From CAYVFC01 sp964450715 (GTDB lineage Bacteria; Myxococcota_A; Polyangia; Polyangiales; JAFGIB01): DNA of 40,257 nt. Every line of letters begins with the position of its first letter. Position 1 is the first letter of the stretch. Location: NCBI GenBank assembly GCA_964450715.1, contig CAYVFC010000073.1, forward strand, positions 1-40,257, given 5' to 3'. Both the position numbers and the translations under genes were made by a program. The notes below the pieces were generated by a model, which saw only the letters and a program-made list of their open reading frames with translations, was not told the origin of the DNA and ran no database searches. Below, in pieces: positions 25,232-32,557 of this stretch.

Positions 25232-25381
25232 GCGTGCCGGCATAGGTCTCGCGTTCCCGCGTCGCTCTTCGGCGTGTCGGCCCGTCCGTCCCTCGACGCG
25301 GAGCTACGCCGTCCCGGTCGGGTGCCCCGCGATGCCGGATCTCGGTGTCGGCGGGGCCGCCCTTCGGATGGGGTTAATGGC

Positions 25382-25425
25382 GTCTATCTGACGACATTGT
25401 TGTCACGACGCGTTGTAATTATGAC
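25382..25425. promoter_or_regulatory. Three NorR-type binding sites upstream of ric
   Basis: Three GT-N7-AC motifs, each ending GAC, occur at 25382-25392, 25399-25409 and 25415-25425, start to start 17 and 16 bases. In E. coli, NorR binds three GT-N7-AC sites upstream of norVW and needs all three. Here the cluster ends 43 bases before the -24 element. The remainder of 25232-25546 contains no gene. Confidence 0.7.
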
Positions 25426-25468
25426 GACATCGCCTCGAATATCCCGCCCGTATCAACGGCTTTCGCGC

Positions 25469-25484
25469 TGGCACCGCTCTTGCG
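25469..25484 (+). promoter_or_regulatory. Sigma-54 promoter of ric
   Basis: TGGCAC (25469-25474) and TTGC (25480-25483) have GG and GC 12 bases apart. The predicted start is near 25495, about 50 bases before the ric ATG. Confidence 0.78.
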
Positions 25485-25546
25485 TAGGCATACGGCAGGG
25501 GGCTTGCGGACCAGCCCGAACAGCCTCCTCGGACAAGGAGTTGGCG

Positions 25547-26254
25547 ATGGAGCAGTTACACATTTCGGATCAGCTCGGCAGAATGGCGGCACGGTCAAGG
25601 GCCGCGTTTCAAACTCTGCTCGATCGCGAAATCGATTTCTTCTGTCAGGGGCACCTGACGCTACAGCAAGCCTGCGACCGGCTCGGGCTCGATGCAGAGG
25701 CGCTGGTAGGGGAGATTCGTTCGCAACAAGGGTCCGAAAGCTCCGACGCCACCAGCTGGGACGACATTCCGCTATCAGGCCTCGTCGCCTTCATCATCGA
25801 GAAGTTCCATCGCCCGCTCCAGCGCACGCTTCCCCGCCTCTTGCGGCAAGTCGAGAGGGTTTGCGCGGCTGGCGGAAACGGCACTTCCGATCGCAAGTCT
25901 CCGTCGAGGCAGGCGTGCGAGATCCTGCAAACCGTACTTCCGGATCTCGCTACCGAGCTGAACGCGCACCTGGCCAAGGAAGAGAACGTTCTGTTCCCCT
26001 GGATACTCCAGGGAAACGGACGGACGGCCGGAAACCCGATCCGGGTCATGCAACTCGAACACGACTCGGCGGCCGCGGCGCTCCGTTCCGTCAAAGAGGC
26101 GACCAACGGTCACACCCTGCCGGGTGACGCGTCTTCCGAGGCCACGGCGCTGTACGAATCGCTTCGGAAACTCGATCGGGATCTGCGAGAGCACATTCAC
26201 CTGGAGAACAACATCCTCTTTCCACGCGCCCTCTCGGAATGGAGCGAGCCATGA
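25547..26254 (+). CDS. ric: RIC/YtfE-type di-iron repair protein
   Basis: A 235-residue member of the RIC family (YtfE, ScdA, DnrN), which repairs iron-sulfur clusters damaged by NO and can release iron or reduce NO. An N-terminal ScdA_N-like segment (about 28-58, LTLQQACDRLGLDAEALV) is present, though its usual Cys-Cys/Gly pair is changed to FCQG. The hemerythrin-like four-helix bundle follows with putative iron ligands H88, H141-x3-E145, H172, H216/H218 and E220. ATG 25547 is supported by AAGGAG and by the promoter position; the frame is open far upstream but unrelated. It is controlled by NorR sites and a sigma-54 promoter and overlaps the next gene by four bases. Confidence 0.9.
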   Translation: MEQLHISDQLGRMAARSRAAFQTLLDREIDFFCQGHLTLQQACDRLGLDAEALVGEIRSQQGSESSDATSWDDIPLSGLVAFIIEKFHRPLQRTLPRLLRQVERVCAAGGNGTSDRKSPSRQACEILQTVLPDLATELNAHLAKEENVLFPWILQGNGRTAGNPIRVMQLEHDSAAAALRSVKEATNGHTLPGDASSEATALYESLRKLDRDLREHIHLENNILFPRALSEWSEP

Positions 26255-27009
26255 TGGTGCCCAGAGAACACGGCGCCTACGGCGAGCTCGGCTTTCCCCT
26301 GGCCGCCGCCGTACTGGTTGGCGAGCCCAACCCGGTCGCCCTGGGTCTGGTGGCCGCGGCCATCCTGCTGTTCCTGGCCCACGAGCCGTTGCTCGTCGCC
26401 CGCGGGCTTCGGGGCCGCGCCAGGCAAGCCGAGCAGGGCCAGACGGCGATCGACCAGTTCCTGGCCTTCGGCTTCGTGGCCCTGGCCGTCGGCGGCGCGG
26501 CCCTATGGGCCGCCGACGCGACGGTCCGGTTTCTCTGCCTGGTCCCGCTCGGCCTGGGAGCGCTCGCCTTTGCCGTGGCATCGACCGGGAACGAGCAGAC
26601 CGGATATGGCCAGCTCCTGGCCTCGGCCGCGCTGGTCAGCCCCTCGCTGCCTGTCGCGGCGGCTGCAGGGCGAGGCGCCGGCGAGGCCGCCCTTCTCTGC
26701 TCGGTGTGGTTCGTCTCCTTCGCGCTCTTCACCGCGGTGGTACGAGCAGTCGTCAGGCAGAAAAAGGATCAGGGGCGCACGCGCAAGGCAGCCGCTGTCG
26801 GGTTTGCCCTGACGGTGGCCGCGCTCGGGGCCATGTCGCTCGTCGATACGCTTCCCGGCTGGCCGCTGCTGGCTGCCACGCCGTCGCTCGCCGCCGCCCT
26901 GGTTCTCTTGCTCTGGTTACCCTCGCCCCGTCATCTGCACAGGATAGGCTGGTCACTGGTGGGAAGCAGCGTGGCGACATTCTTCGCGGTCGTTCTTTTC
27001 ATGCCGTAG
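26251..27009 (+). CDS. YwiC-like integral membrane protein
   Basis: A 252-residue polytopic membrane protein with seven to eight hydrophobic helices. The N-terminus MMVPREHGAYGELGFPLAAA carries the P-R-E-H-G-A signature of the YwiC-like family, whose founding Bacillus gene lies beside nitrate-respiration genes; no activity is established. The ATGATG at 26251 overlaps the ric stop, so translation is coupled. A transporter or enzyme acting on a prenyl or quinone-like substrate has been imagined for related families, but nothing in this sequence decides it. Its place in a NorR-controlled operon suggests a link to nitrosative stress. Confidence 0.8.
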   Translation: MMVPREHGAYGELGFPLAAAVLVGEPNPVALGLVAAAILLFLAHEPLLVARGLRGRARQAEQGQTAIDQFLAFGFVALAVGGAALWAADATVRFLCLVPLGLGALAFAVASTGNEQTGYGQLLASAALVSPSLPVAAAAGRGAGEAALLCSVWFVSFALFTAVVRAVVRQKKDQGRTRKAAAVGFALTVAALGAMSLVDTLPGWPLLAATPSLAAALVLLLWLPSPRHLHRIGWSLVGSSVATFFAVVLFMP

Positions 27010-27036
27010 GCATGCATCACAACGGAGGTTACTGAC

Positions 27037-27759
27037 ATGAGCATGGGTCGCTGCCCGGGACAGGATACCCGCTACTGGAAGCCGAACGACATCTTCGAGA
27101 TCCGCTGCCCCAACTGCGGCGGCGACATCGAGTTCTTCAAGGACGAGCCGCAGCGTATCTGCAGGAGCTGCCGCCAGACCGTGCGCAATCCCCGTATCGA
27201 CCTGGGTTGCGCCGAGTGGTGCAGCTTCGCCAAGGAGTGCCTCGGACAGACCCGGCAGGAAGAAGATCCGGCCGCGTACCTCTGCGACCGCCTGGTCGAA
27301 AGCATGAAGGCCGAGTTCGGCGACGACCGCAGGCGCATCGACCACGCCCTCAAGGTGCTCGAGTACGCCGACCGGATCATGGCTTCGGAGAACGGCGTCT
27401 CCTCGGTCGTGGTACGCGCGGCAGCTGTCCTGCACGACATCGGAATCCAGGCGGCAGAGCAGAAGCACGGCAGCAACTCCCCCAGGTTCCAGGAATTAGA
27501 AGGCCCGCCCATCGCCCGACGCATCCTGGAACGGAACGGCGTGGATCCCGAGGTCATCGACCACGTCTGCCGCATCGTCGCCAACCACCATAGCGCGAAG
27601 GAGATCGACACGCCCGAGTTTCGCGTGGTCTGGGACGCCGACTGGCTCGTCAACATCCCGGACGAGTTCGACGTTACCGACAGAGATCGAATCGAACGCC
27701 TGGTGGCCAGGGTATTCAAGACCGAGAGCGGCCGGGCGATCGCCGCAAGAGAGTTGTGA
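27037..27759 (+). CDS. HD-domain phosphohydrolase with N-terminal zinc ribbon
   Basis: A 240-residue two-part protein. The N-terminus holds C24-x2-C27 and C42-x2-C45 (a zinc ribbon), plus C58, C62 and C68 in GCAEWCSFAKEC, a further possible metal or Fe-S site. Residues ~95-235 are an HD domain with H103, H133-D134 and D200, plus N-x-H-H around 183-185. HD enzymes hydrolyse phosphate esters, often nucleotides; the substrate is unknown. A good GGAGG site precedes the ATG, 27 bases after the YwiC-like gene, so it is the third gene of the ric operon. The Cys-rich head could be an NO- or redox-sensitive switch for the HD enzyme (inference). Confidence 0.85.
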   Translation: MSMGRCPGQDTRYWKPNDIFEIRCPNCGGDIEFFKDEPQRICRSCRQTVRNPRIDLGCAEWCSFAKECLGQTRQEEDPAAYLCDRLVESMKAEFGDDRRRIDHALKVLEYADRIMASENGVSSVVVRAAAVLHDIGIQAAEQKHGSNSPRFQELEGPPIARRILERNGVDPEVIDHVCRIVANHHSAKEIDTPEFRVVWDADWLVNIPDEFDVTDRDRIERLVARVFKTESGRAIAAREL

Positions 27760-27838
27760 CGGCCCCTACCACCTCGCCGCCTCAGGTATTCTGACGCCCT
27801 GTTAGCCATAGAAGGACGATCAGGAAGGGGCAACTCAC

Positions 27839-28456
27839 ATGAGCGGCAAGGAACACTGGCAATCGGTCTATTCTCAGAAAGCCCCAGACAAGGTGAGCTG
27901 GTACCGGCCCCACCTTGACCTCTCCCTCGAGTTCATCCGTTCCTGCGGCATGAAGCCCGAATCCCGCATCGTGGACGTCGGTGGCGGTGCATCTACCCTG
28001 GTCGACGACCTTCTAGCAGATGGATTCCACAACCTGGCAGTGATCGACATCGCCGAAGCGGCGCTGGAGATTGCCAAGAACCGTCTCGGTGAGCGGGCGG
28101 CGATGGTCGACTGGGTTGTCGGGGATGTGACGACCGACCTGCTGCCGGATCGCAGCATCGACGTGTGGCACGATCGAGCGGTATTCCACTTCCTCACTGA
28201 TTCACAGGCGCGTTCCGCCTACCTCGCCCAGGTCATGCGCTGTGTAAAACCCGGTGGCCACGTCCTGGTGGCCACCTTCGCTCTCGATGGCCCGGAGAAG
28301 TGCAGTGGACTCCCGGTCGCGCGTTACGACCCGGAGGGGATTCACGCCGTCTTCGGGGATTCATTCGACAAGGTTGGCGAGGCAGCCGAGATGCACGAGC
28401 CCCCTTCGAGTGGGGTTCAGTCCTTCGTCTACTGCTTCTGTCGTCGCACGGACTGA
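27839..28456 (+). CDS. Class I SAM-dependent methyltransferase
   Basis: A 205-residue Rossmann methyltransferase. Motif I is VDVGGGAS (about 46-53), the acidic end of strand 2 is in LAVIDIAEAAL, and motif IV is in WHDRAVFHFLT; the GGHVLVATF strand follows. The N-terminus HWQSVYSQKAPDKVSWYRP is typical of a large family of uncharacterised or metalloid/thiol methyltransferases. The substrate is unknown. The ATG at 27839 has GAAGGGG upstream, 80 bases after the HD gene; a separate transcript is likely but no clear promoter is seen. It converges on the next gene, another methyltransferase of a different subfamily. Confidence 0.85.
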   Translation: MSGKEHWQSVYSQKAPDKVSWYRPHLDLSLEFIRSCGMKPESRIVDVGGGASTLVDDLLADGFHNLAVIDIAEAALEIAKNRLGERAAMVDWVVGDVTTDLLPDRSIDVWHDRAVFHFLTDSQARSAYLAQVMRCVKPGGHVLVATFALDGPEKCSGLPVARYDPEGIHAVFGDSFDKVGEAAEMHEPPSSGVQSFVYCFCRRTD

Positions 28457-28500
28457 GCTGCTGGACCAGTTCCGAGAAGTCGACGGGGAGCGCCAAGGAC

Positions 28501-29208
28501 TCAATTTCTGGAACAGACGTACGCTCGCATGTTCGGCATGAACTCCTCGTCTCGCTCAACGGTGAAGCCCGCTCGTTCCATCATCCCCCTCATCACCCAG
28601 TCCCACGTGCTGTATTCGTCTCGTACGTGAATCACGGTCTCGGCGGCCATATCCTTGCCGGCAATCTTCTCCATCGATTGCAGCCATTCGTCGATAGAAG
28701 TTCGGAACTCCCGCGGAGAGAAGCCAAACACGACGTCGACGAGTAACAGCTTCCCCCCTTGGCAGAGCAGGTCATGGATCCTGCAGAGCGCGATCTGCTT
28801 CCAGAAATCCGGAAGATGGTGCAAGGCGATATTGACAACAATGGCATCCGGCTCGTTGCCGGTGTATTCGTACGTCAAGAACCCGGCGTGCACCACCGTC
28901 ACATTCCTGAGCCCCTGCCTTTCGACCTTATCCCTGAGCTTGCCGATCATCGGCCCGGACACATCGACGGCGTAGACATGCTTGCAGATCTGGGCCAGAC
29001 GCGTGGTCAATCCTCCTGTGCCGCAGCCCATGTCCAGGACAGTCGATTGAGCGGACAGCCCCAGGTCTTCGGCAATCCGCTTCGCCTCGGACGCGAAATC
29101 GCGGAATCCCTCGTGCTGCTTATCATAGTCGCTGGCCAGTTCTTCGTCCGTGTAGTCGACACCGACCGGCTTCGATTCATCAAACAGCCATGCCGGTTGC
29201 TTTTTCAT
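28501..29208 (-). CDS. Class I SAM-dependent methyltransferase
   Basis: A 235-residue methyltransferase with motif I VLDMGCGTGGLTTRL (about 59-73), the acidic residue in VYAVDVSGPM, and NIALHHLPDFWKQ near motif IV. Overall it resembles the UbiE/ubiquinone-type Methyltransf_25 group, but the acceptor is unknown. GGAGG lies about eight bases before the ATG at 29208. The C-terminus ends MPNMRAYVCSRN. It is transcribed towards the other methyltransferase; 44 bases separate their stops and no strong terminator is visible there. Confidence 0.85.
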   Translation of the reverse strand: MKKQPAWLFDESKPVGVDYTDEELASDYDKQHEGFRDFASEAKRIAEDLGLSAQSTVLDMGCGTGGLTTRLAQICKHVYAVDVSGPMIGKLRDKVERQGLRNVTVVHAGFLTYEYTGNEPDAIVVNIALHHLPDFWKQIALCRIHDLLCQGGKLLLVDVVFGFSPREFRTSIDEWLQSMEKIAGKDMAAETVIHVRDEYSTWDWVMRGMMERAGFTVERDEEFMPNMRAYVCSRN

Positions 29209-29332
29209 ATGGCTATCCTCCAGTCCCGCTCATGGCTCCTCGCCCACATCCGGGTTCTGTCGCATTTACCGAAAATCCATGAACCGGCAGGTACCCCAGA
29301 AGCTCCCTCCAATCAACCCGACGGTTCCGCCA

Positions 29333-29518
29333 TCATTTGGGCGGTGTCCAGACGCGGGGCGCTACGCCTGGTTCCCGGTACGGAGAGAGTTTACGCACGT
29401 CGTCCGCAACTTGCGGGAAGACTTCTGTGATCCGTTCGATGTCCTGCTGCGTTGTGTATCCGCTGAAGCCGAACCGGATGGAGCCGTGCGCCGCGGTGAA
29501 GGGAAGGTTCAAATAAGA
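29333..29518 (-). pseudogene. C-terminal relic of a cysteine desulfurase
   Basis: About 60 residues (SYLNLPFTAAHGSIRF, YTTQQDIERI, FPQVADDVRKLSPY) match the very C-terminus of NifS/IscS-like cysteine desulfurases, where S-I-R-F-S-L-x-x-Y-T-T-E-E-D-I is diagnostic. The PLP lysine and active Cys regions are absent from the window. Upstream, in 29519-29644, the open frame continues with unrelated sequence. It is most likely a remnant of a gene lost by deletion. The adjoining stretches 29209-29332 and 29645-29707 hold no gene I can support. Confidence 0.6.
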
Positions 29519-29707
29519 ACCGCGAGCTTTTCGATCGCGGCGAGCGCGCACTTCGCTTTCGCTAAACTCCCGCGAATAACGAGGCACCGGAGCGATTACC
29601 ATCGCGCTAACCGCGATCGTTTCGCCGTGTTGTTTAACGATCATCTACATCGAAACCGCTAGTGGCGACATCGATACGGTTCCGGATGCGCCGACGGACG
29701 TTGGGGG

Positions 29708-30016
29708 CTACTTACCGCCGCCGTGGCTGCGTCCGCCCCCTCTCGCCCTCTCGTACCGAGTCATGTATTCGAGCAACACCTCCTGTTGCCGCGGCGTAAG
29801 TCGGATTCGTTTCCCGTGGGATGCCAGAACGGCTCTAGCGGCGGTCTCGTCTATATGGTGCGCCTCCGGCACGAGGTGGCAACCGCCGCATTTCGAAAGC
29901 GCGAGGGTTCGAGCCGGCGACCGTTCCGAGCCCCGCATCGTCGAACCGCAGCCGTGACCGATCAAGCCGATCCCGACCAACACCGGGACCAGCAACGGTA
30001 GAACCCGGATACGCAA
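29708..30016 (-). CDS. Small c-type cytochrome lipoprotein
   Basis: A 102-residue predicted lipoprotein: signal peptide to about residue 22 with Cys23 in IGHGC, then one heme motif CGGCH (43-47) followed by LVPEAHHID. The tail (YMTRYERARGGGRSHGGGK) is Gly/Arg-rich. It looks like a minimal mono-heme cytochrome; an axial Met is not obvious, so His or a water-bound heme is possible. It starts with TTG at 30016 preceded by GAGAGG, and its start lies eight bases after the stop of the outer-membrane protein gene. The pair could handle electrons at the cell surface, which is inference. Confidence 0.7.
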   Translation of the reverse strand: MRIRVLPLLVPVLVGIGLIGHGCGSTMRGSERSPARTLALSKCGGCHLVPEAHHIDETAARAVLASHGKRIRLTPRQQEVLLEYMTRYERARGGGRSHGGGK

Positions 30017-30024
30017 CTATCCTC

Positions 30025-30789
30025 TCAGAGCACCGCGCCGAAAAGCGACCGGATCTGAACCGCAGCCGACTGCTCGCGCGTGCCAAGCTGCGGCTGTACG
30101 GCCAGGGTCCAGAAGAAAGAACCCCCGGCCACGCTCAGTGTCGGGCCCAGGTAACTGACGTAGTACTCCACCTCGCCGTGCTCGACCTTGAGCTTGCCGT
30201 AGTACTCGAGACCGAGGGCCAGGGCGGCGTTGAAGTGATAGCCGATCCCGAGCAGGGGCAAGAACTCGAATTCCCACTGCCGTCCCTCCATCACGTACTC
30301 CTGCTCGAACTTGGCGTTGAACGATATCTCCAGGTTCGATAGGCGTTTGGCCAGGATCAGTATCTGCTCCAGCTTGGCTTCGTCACCGAAGTATCCGATC
30401 TCGAGGTAGATCGCTGGATCGACGATGAGCGCGTCCTGCTCGGCGAAGCGGTAGCGAGAACGCAGCTTGGGCCCGTCATAGGCGAATTCCCGGAACGGCT
30501 TCTGGCTGAATACATTGTAGAATCCAAAGTCGAGCCGGTCGGTTATCCCGTACTCGAATTCGAACTGGTGTTTCCAGTCCACCTGTTTCCAGTCGTCCTC
30601 GATCTCGAGCGTATTCGGGTCGTCCCAGCCGTTGAGGCCCGCGTCGAGGTAGTGTTCGAGCTCCAGGGTCCCTTCGGGCAGCATCTGGTAGGGATAGGTG
30701 TAACCAAATATCCGGCGGTCGGCTCGAGCAGATGGATTGATCATCACCACTGTCACGATCGTGACGATCAGGAATAAGAGAGACCTCAT
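30025..30789 (-). CDS. Exported outer-membrane beta-barrel protein
   Basis: A 254-residue protein with a cleavable signal peptide (RSLLFLIVTIVTVVMINPSARA). The rest is rich in alternating strands and aromatic residues (FEFEYGITDRLDFGFYNVF, KFEQEYVMEGRQWEFEFLP, LGLEYYGKLK). The pattern resembles uncharacterised transporter-like outer-membrane barrels found in many Proteobacteria. ATG 30789 has AGGAG seven bases upstream. It is the first gene of a two-gene unit with the cytochrome lipoprotein and lies just after a strong terminator that ends the fur transcript. Confidence 0.75.
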   Translation of the reverse strand: MRSLLFLIVTIVTVVMINPSARADRRIFGYTYPYQMLPEGTLELEHYLDAGLNGWDDPNTLEIEDDWKQVDWKHQFEFEYGITDRLDFGFYNVFSQKPFREFAYDGPKLRSRYRFAEQDALIVDPAIYLEIGYFGDEAKLEQILILAKRLSNLEISFNAKFEQEYVMEGRQWEFEFLPLLGIGYHFNAALALGLEYYGKLKVEHGEVEYYVSYLGPTLSVAGGSFFWTLAVQPQLGTREQSAAVQIRSLFGAVL

Positions 30790-30814
30790 CGTTTTGCTCC
30801 TTTCAAACGCGCAC

Positions 30815-30853
30815 AAAAAAACCCGGACGAACGCATCGGTGCGTTGATCCGGG
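30815..30853 (-). terminator. Rho-independent terminator after the fur unit
   Basis: On the minus strand CCCGGAT (30853-30847) pairs with GTCCGGG (30828-30822), and AACGCA with TGCGTT inside, around a CCGA loop with one C-C mismatch. A run of seven T follows (30821-30815). It ends transcription from the zinc-ribbon/fur genes before the outer-membrane protein gene. Confidence 0.9.
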
Positions 30854-30903
30854 CTCTGGAATCGAAGTTCTCGGGCCGCTGCGATATCAGCGAATAAACT
30901 CGT

Positions 30904-31101
30904 TCAGTGATTGCTACATTCGCAGGATCCTTCCCGGTCGACCAGAACGGCCCATCCGACGACACGCTTACAGCGCCGGCACTTGAGCTCGATCCGGTCT
31001 CCCGTCTTACGAGCGAGCAGACAACCGCAGTCGCATCTCAGCTCGTGCGCGCCCGCCGCGGATCGCGGCTTCGCCGGCGCTCCTATCCGTTGAAGTTTCA
31101 A
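30904..31101 (-). CDS. Com-like zinc-ribbon small protein
   Basis: A 65-residue protein with CDCGCLLA and CRRCKR (about 23-30 and 41-46), the Cys4 pattern of phage Mu Com-like zinc ribbons, plus two extra Cys near the end (SCECSNH). The start is a TTG whose last bases overlap the fur stop (TTGA), with GGGGG upstream, so translation is coupled to fur. Com-like proteins bind RNA or DNA. Here it may assist the Fur-type regulator or act as a zinc or iron buffer; neither is shown. Confidence 0.65.
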   Translation of the reverse strand: MKLQRIGAPAKPRSAAGAHELRCDCGCLLARKTGDRIELKCRRCKRVVGWAVLVDREGSCECSNH

Positions 31102-31622
31102 GTCGCCCCCTTCGCGTCGCCACCTTGAATCGCGGCGCCTTCCAGGCACTCGGGGCACAGACCCACGAGCTCCAGGTGGTGTTTCACCAGCGTGAAGCCG
31201 TGCTTCCGCGCGACCTCCTGCTGCAGTATCTCGATGGCATCGTAATGAAACTCGACTCGCTTTCCGCAGCTTTCGCAGAGCAGGTGATCGTGGTGCCCGC
31301 GGCCCCATACGTGTTCGTAGGTCGCCGCGCCCTGGTTCTGTTCTTCCTGAAACGTCGTCCGACGGATGATGCCCGCCCGTTCGAAGGCAGGAAAATTACG
31401 GTAGATGGTCGTCACGGAAACCGCGTGGCCGCGCTCGGCGAGAAACTCCTGTAGACGCTCCGGAGTAAAGTGTACGCCATAATCGCAAACAGCATTCAAC
31501 AACGAGACACGCTCCTTCGTCAAGCGCCCGCCATTTTTTCTCAATAGTTCTCGCACCTTATCCTTGCAGCAGCCGATTTTTCGACAGGATTTGCGTCGAC
31601 ATATATGCCGCTCTTGTTGCAT
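31098..31622 (-). CDS. Fur-family metal-responsive repressor
   Basis: A 174-residue Fur-family regulator. The winged helix spans about 18-88 (GRLTKERVSLLNAV ... VSVTTIYRNFPAFERAGII). The dimerisation domain has HHDHLLCESCG (110-120) and C156-x2-C159, giving two CxxC pairs for a structural zinc. The N-terminus carries four extra Cys in RRKSCRKIGCC. ATG 31622 is chosen because family similarity begins after it, while the upstream in-frame TTG at 31658 coincides with a perfect -35 TTGACA. Which metal it senses (Fe, Zn or Mn) cannot be read; the neighbour mntP suggests manganese. A TTGCA-N7-TGCAA palindrome covers the start codon. Confidence 0.87.
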   Translation of the reverse strand: MQQERHICRRKSCRKIGCCKDKVRELLRKNGGRLTKERVSLLNAVCDYGVHFTPERLQEFLAERGHAVSVTTIYRNFPAFERAGIIRRTTFQEEQNQGAATYEHVWGRGHHDHLLCESCGKRVEFHYDAIEILQQEVARKHGFTLVKHHLELVGLCPECLEGAAIQGGDAKGAT

Positions 31623-31658
31623 TTCATTTGCAATATCACCAAGAGGCGAATCTGTCAA
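31617..31658 (-). promoter_or_regulatory. fur promoter and overlapping operator
   Basis: On the minus strand TTGACA (31658-31653), 17 bases, TATTGC (31635-31630). The start of transcription would fall at or within a base or two of the ATG at 31622, implying a leaderless message. TTGCA (31617-31621) and TGCAA (31629-31633) form an inverted repeat that overlaps the -10 and the start codon, suited to autorepression. Confidence 0.5.
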
Positions 31659-31697
31659 ACGGTTTCGTATCGCGCCCTGCGAACGGGTACCGCTCGA

Positions 31698-32264
31698 TTA
31701 TCCGAGCGTGTGCTCGACCACGATCTTGAGGCCGATGCCGACCAGGATCAGTCCTCCAAGCATCTCCACGCGCTTGCCCCACAGGGAACCGATACGACGG
31801 CCGAGCAGCATACCTACTACGGTGAAAGCCGAGGCGACGACGCCAATCACTACAGCGGGAACGATGATGGCCGAGCCGATCATCGCGAGCGATAGCCCCA
31901 CCGCAAGTGCGTCGATGCTTGTGGCCACCGACAAGACCACCAGAGACCAGCCCGACGTGGGGTCGTTTTCAAACGGGGTCGATTCATGCCCGTCCCGCAC
32001 GGCTCCCCAGAGCATTTTGCCGCCGACGAACGCGAGCAGCATAAATGCCACCCAGTGGTCAATGGCCGAGATGTACCTATGGACCGCGCTGCCGGCTAGC
32101 CAGCCCACGACCGGCATCAACGCCTGGAACAGGCCAAAGTGGAAGGCGAGCCGGAAGACGTGACGCCCGGTCAGCGGGCGCAGCGTCAGTCCGTTCACGA
32201 TAGCAACGGCGAATGCATCCATCGCAAGCGCGCACGCCAGGGCGAAGAGACTCAGCCAGCCCAT
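31698..32264 (-). CDS. mntP: Manganese efflux pump MntP
   Basis: A 188-residue membrane protein of the MntP/YebN family with two internally repeated three-helix halves: ALACALAMDAFAVAIVNG in the first and VLSVATSIDALAVGLSLAM in the second, each with the functionally needed Asp in M/I-D-A. MntP exports Mn(II) from the cytoplasm. ATG 32264 gives the typical N-terminus; an ATG at 32276 directly after GGAAGG is possible. It is followed by the Fur-family gene 75 bases downstream on the same strand. No yybP-ykoY-type manganese riboswitch is visible in the 290 bases upstream. Confidence 0.88.
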   Translation of the reverse strand: MGWLSLFALACALAMDAFAVAIVNGLTLRPLTGRHVFRLAFHFGLFQALMPVVGWLAGSAVHRYISAIDHWVAFMLLAFVGGKMLWGAVRDGHESTPFENDPTSGWSLVVLSVATSIDALAVGLSLAMIGSAIIVPAVVIGVVASAFTVVGMLLGRRIGSLWGKRVEMLGGLILVGIGLKIVVEHTLG

Positions 32265-32521
32265 TCCGATTTGCATCCTTCCAGGAGACGCGTCCGCATC
32301 ATCCGAATCCAATTCTTCTTTCCGCGCTCACGGTCCATCAACTCGGCCCAGATCGAATACTTATCGAGCGAAGCCCGGGACTGCCTCCGGTAATGGGTCT
32401 GAGAAAGCCGCCGGTAGTTGGAGACGAAGAGGTTGCTATCGATACCGAAAACGATCTCCGTGGCCATGGGCGTCAGCACGCTCACGCAAGCTTCGGGTTG
32501 GGTCAGCAAGTCGAGAGTCAT
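32252..32521 (-). pseudogene. TerC-family N-terminal relic
   Basis: The first ~33 of 89 residues (LLTQPEACVSVLT, ATEIVFGIDSNLFVS, about 32422-32521) match the beginning of TerC-type membrane proteins, whose hallmark is LLTLTALEIVLGIDN. Several hydrophobic positions are replaced, the key GIDN reads GIDSN, and the rest is unrelated. It is read as the decayed 5' end of a terC gene, followed by 150 bases of non-homologous sequence that overlap the mntP start. TerC and MntP both export manganese in several bacteria, so the position next to mntP is meaningful. Confidence 0.55.
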
Positions 32522-32557
32522 CTCACACCCCTTTCTCGGTACCGCGTCCGGCGCCGC

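Noticed and set aside
32265..32557. A yybP-ykoY manganese riboswitch upstream of the terC relic and mntP
   Set aside because: I looked for the conserved yybP-ykoY core motifs and did not find them.
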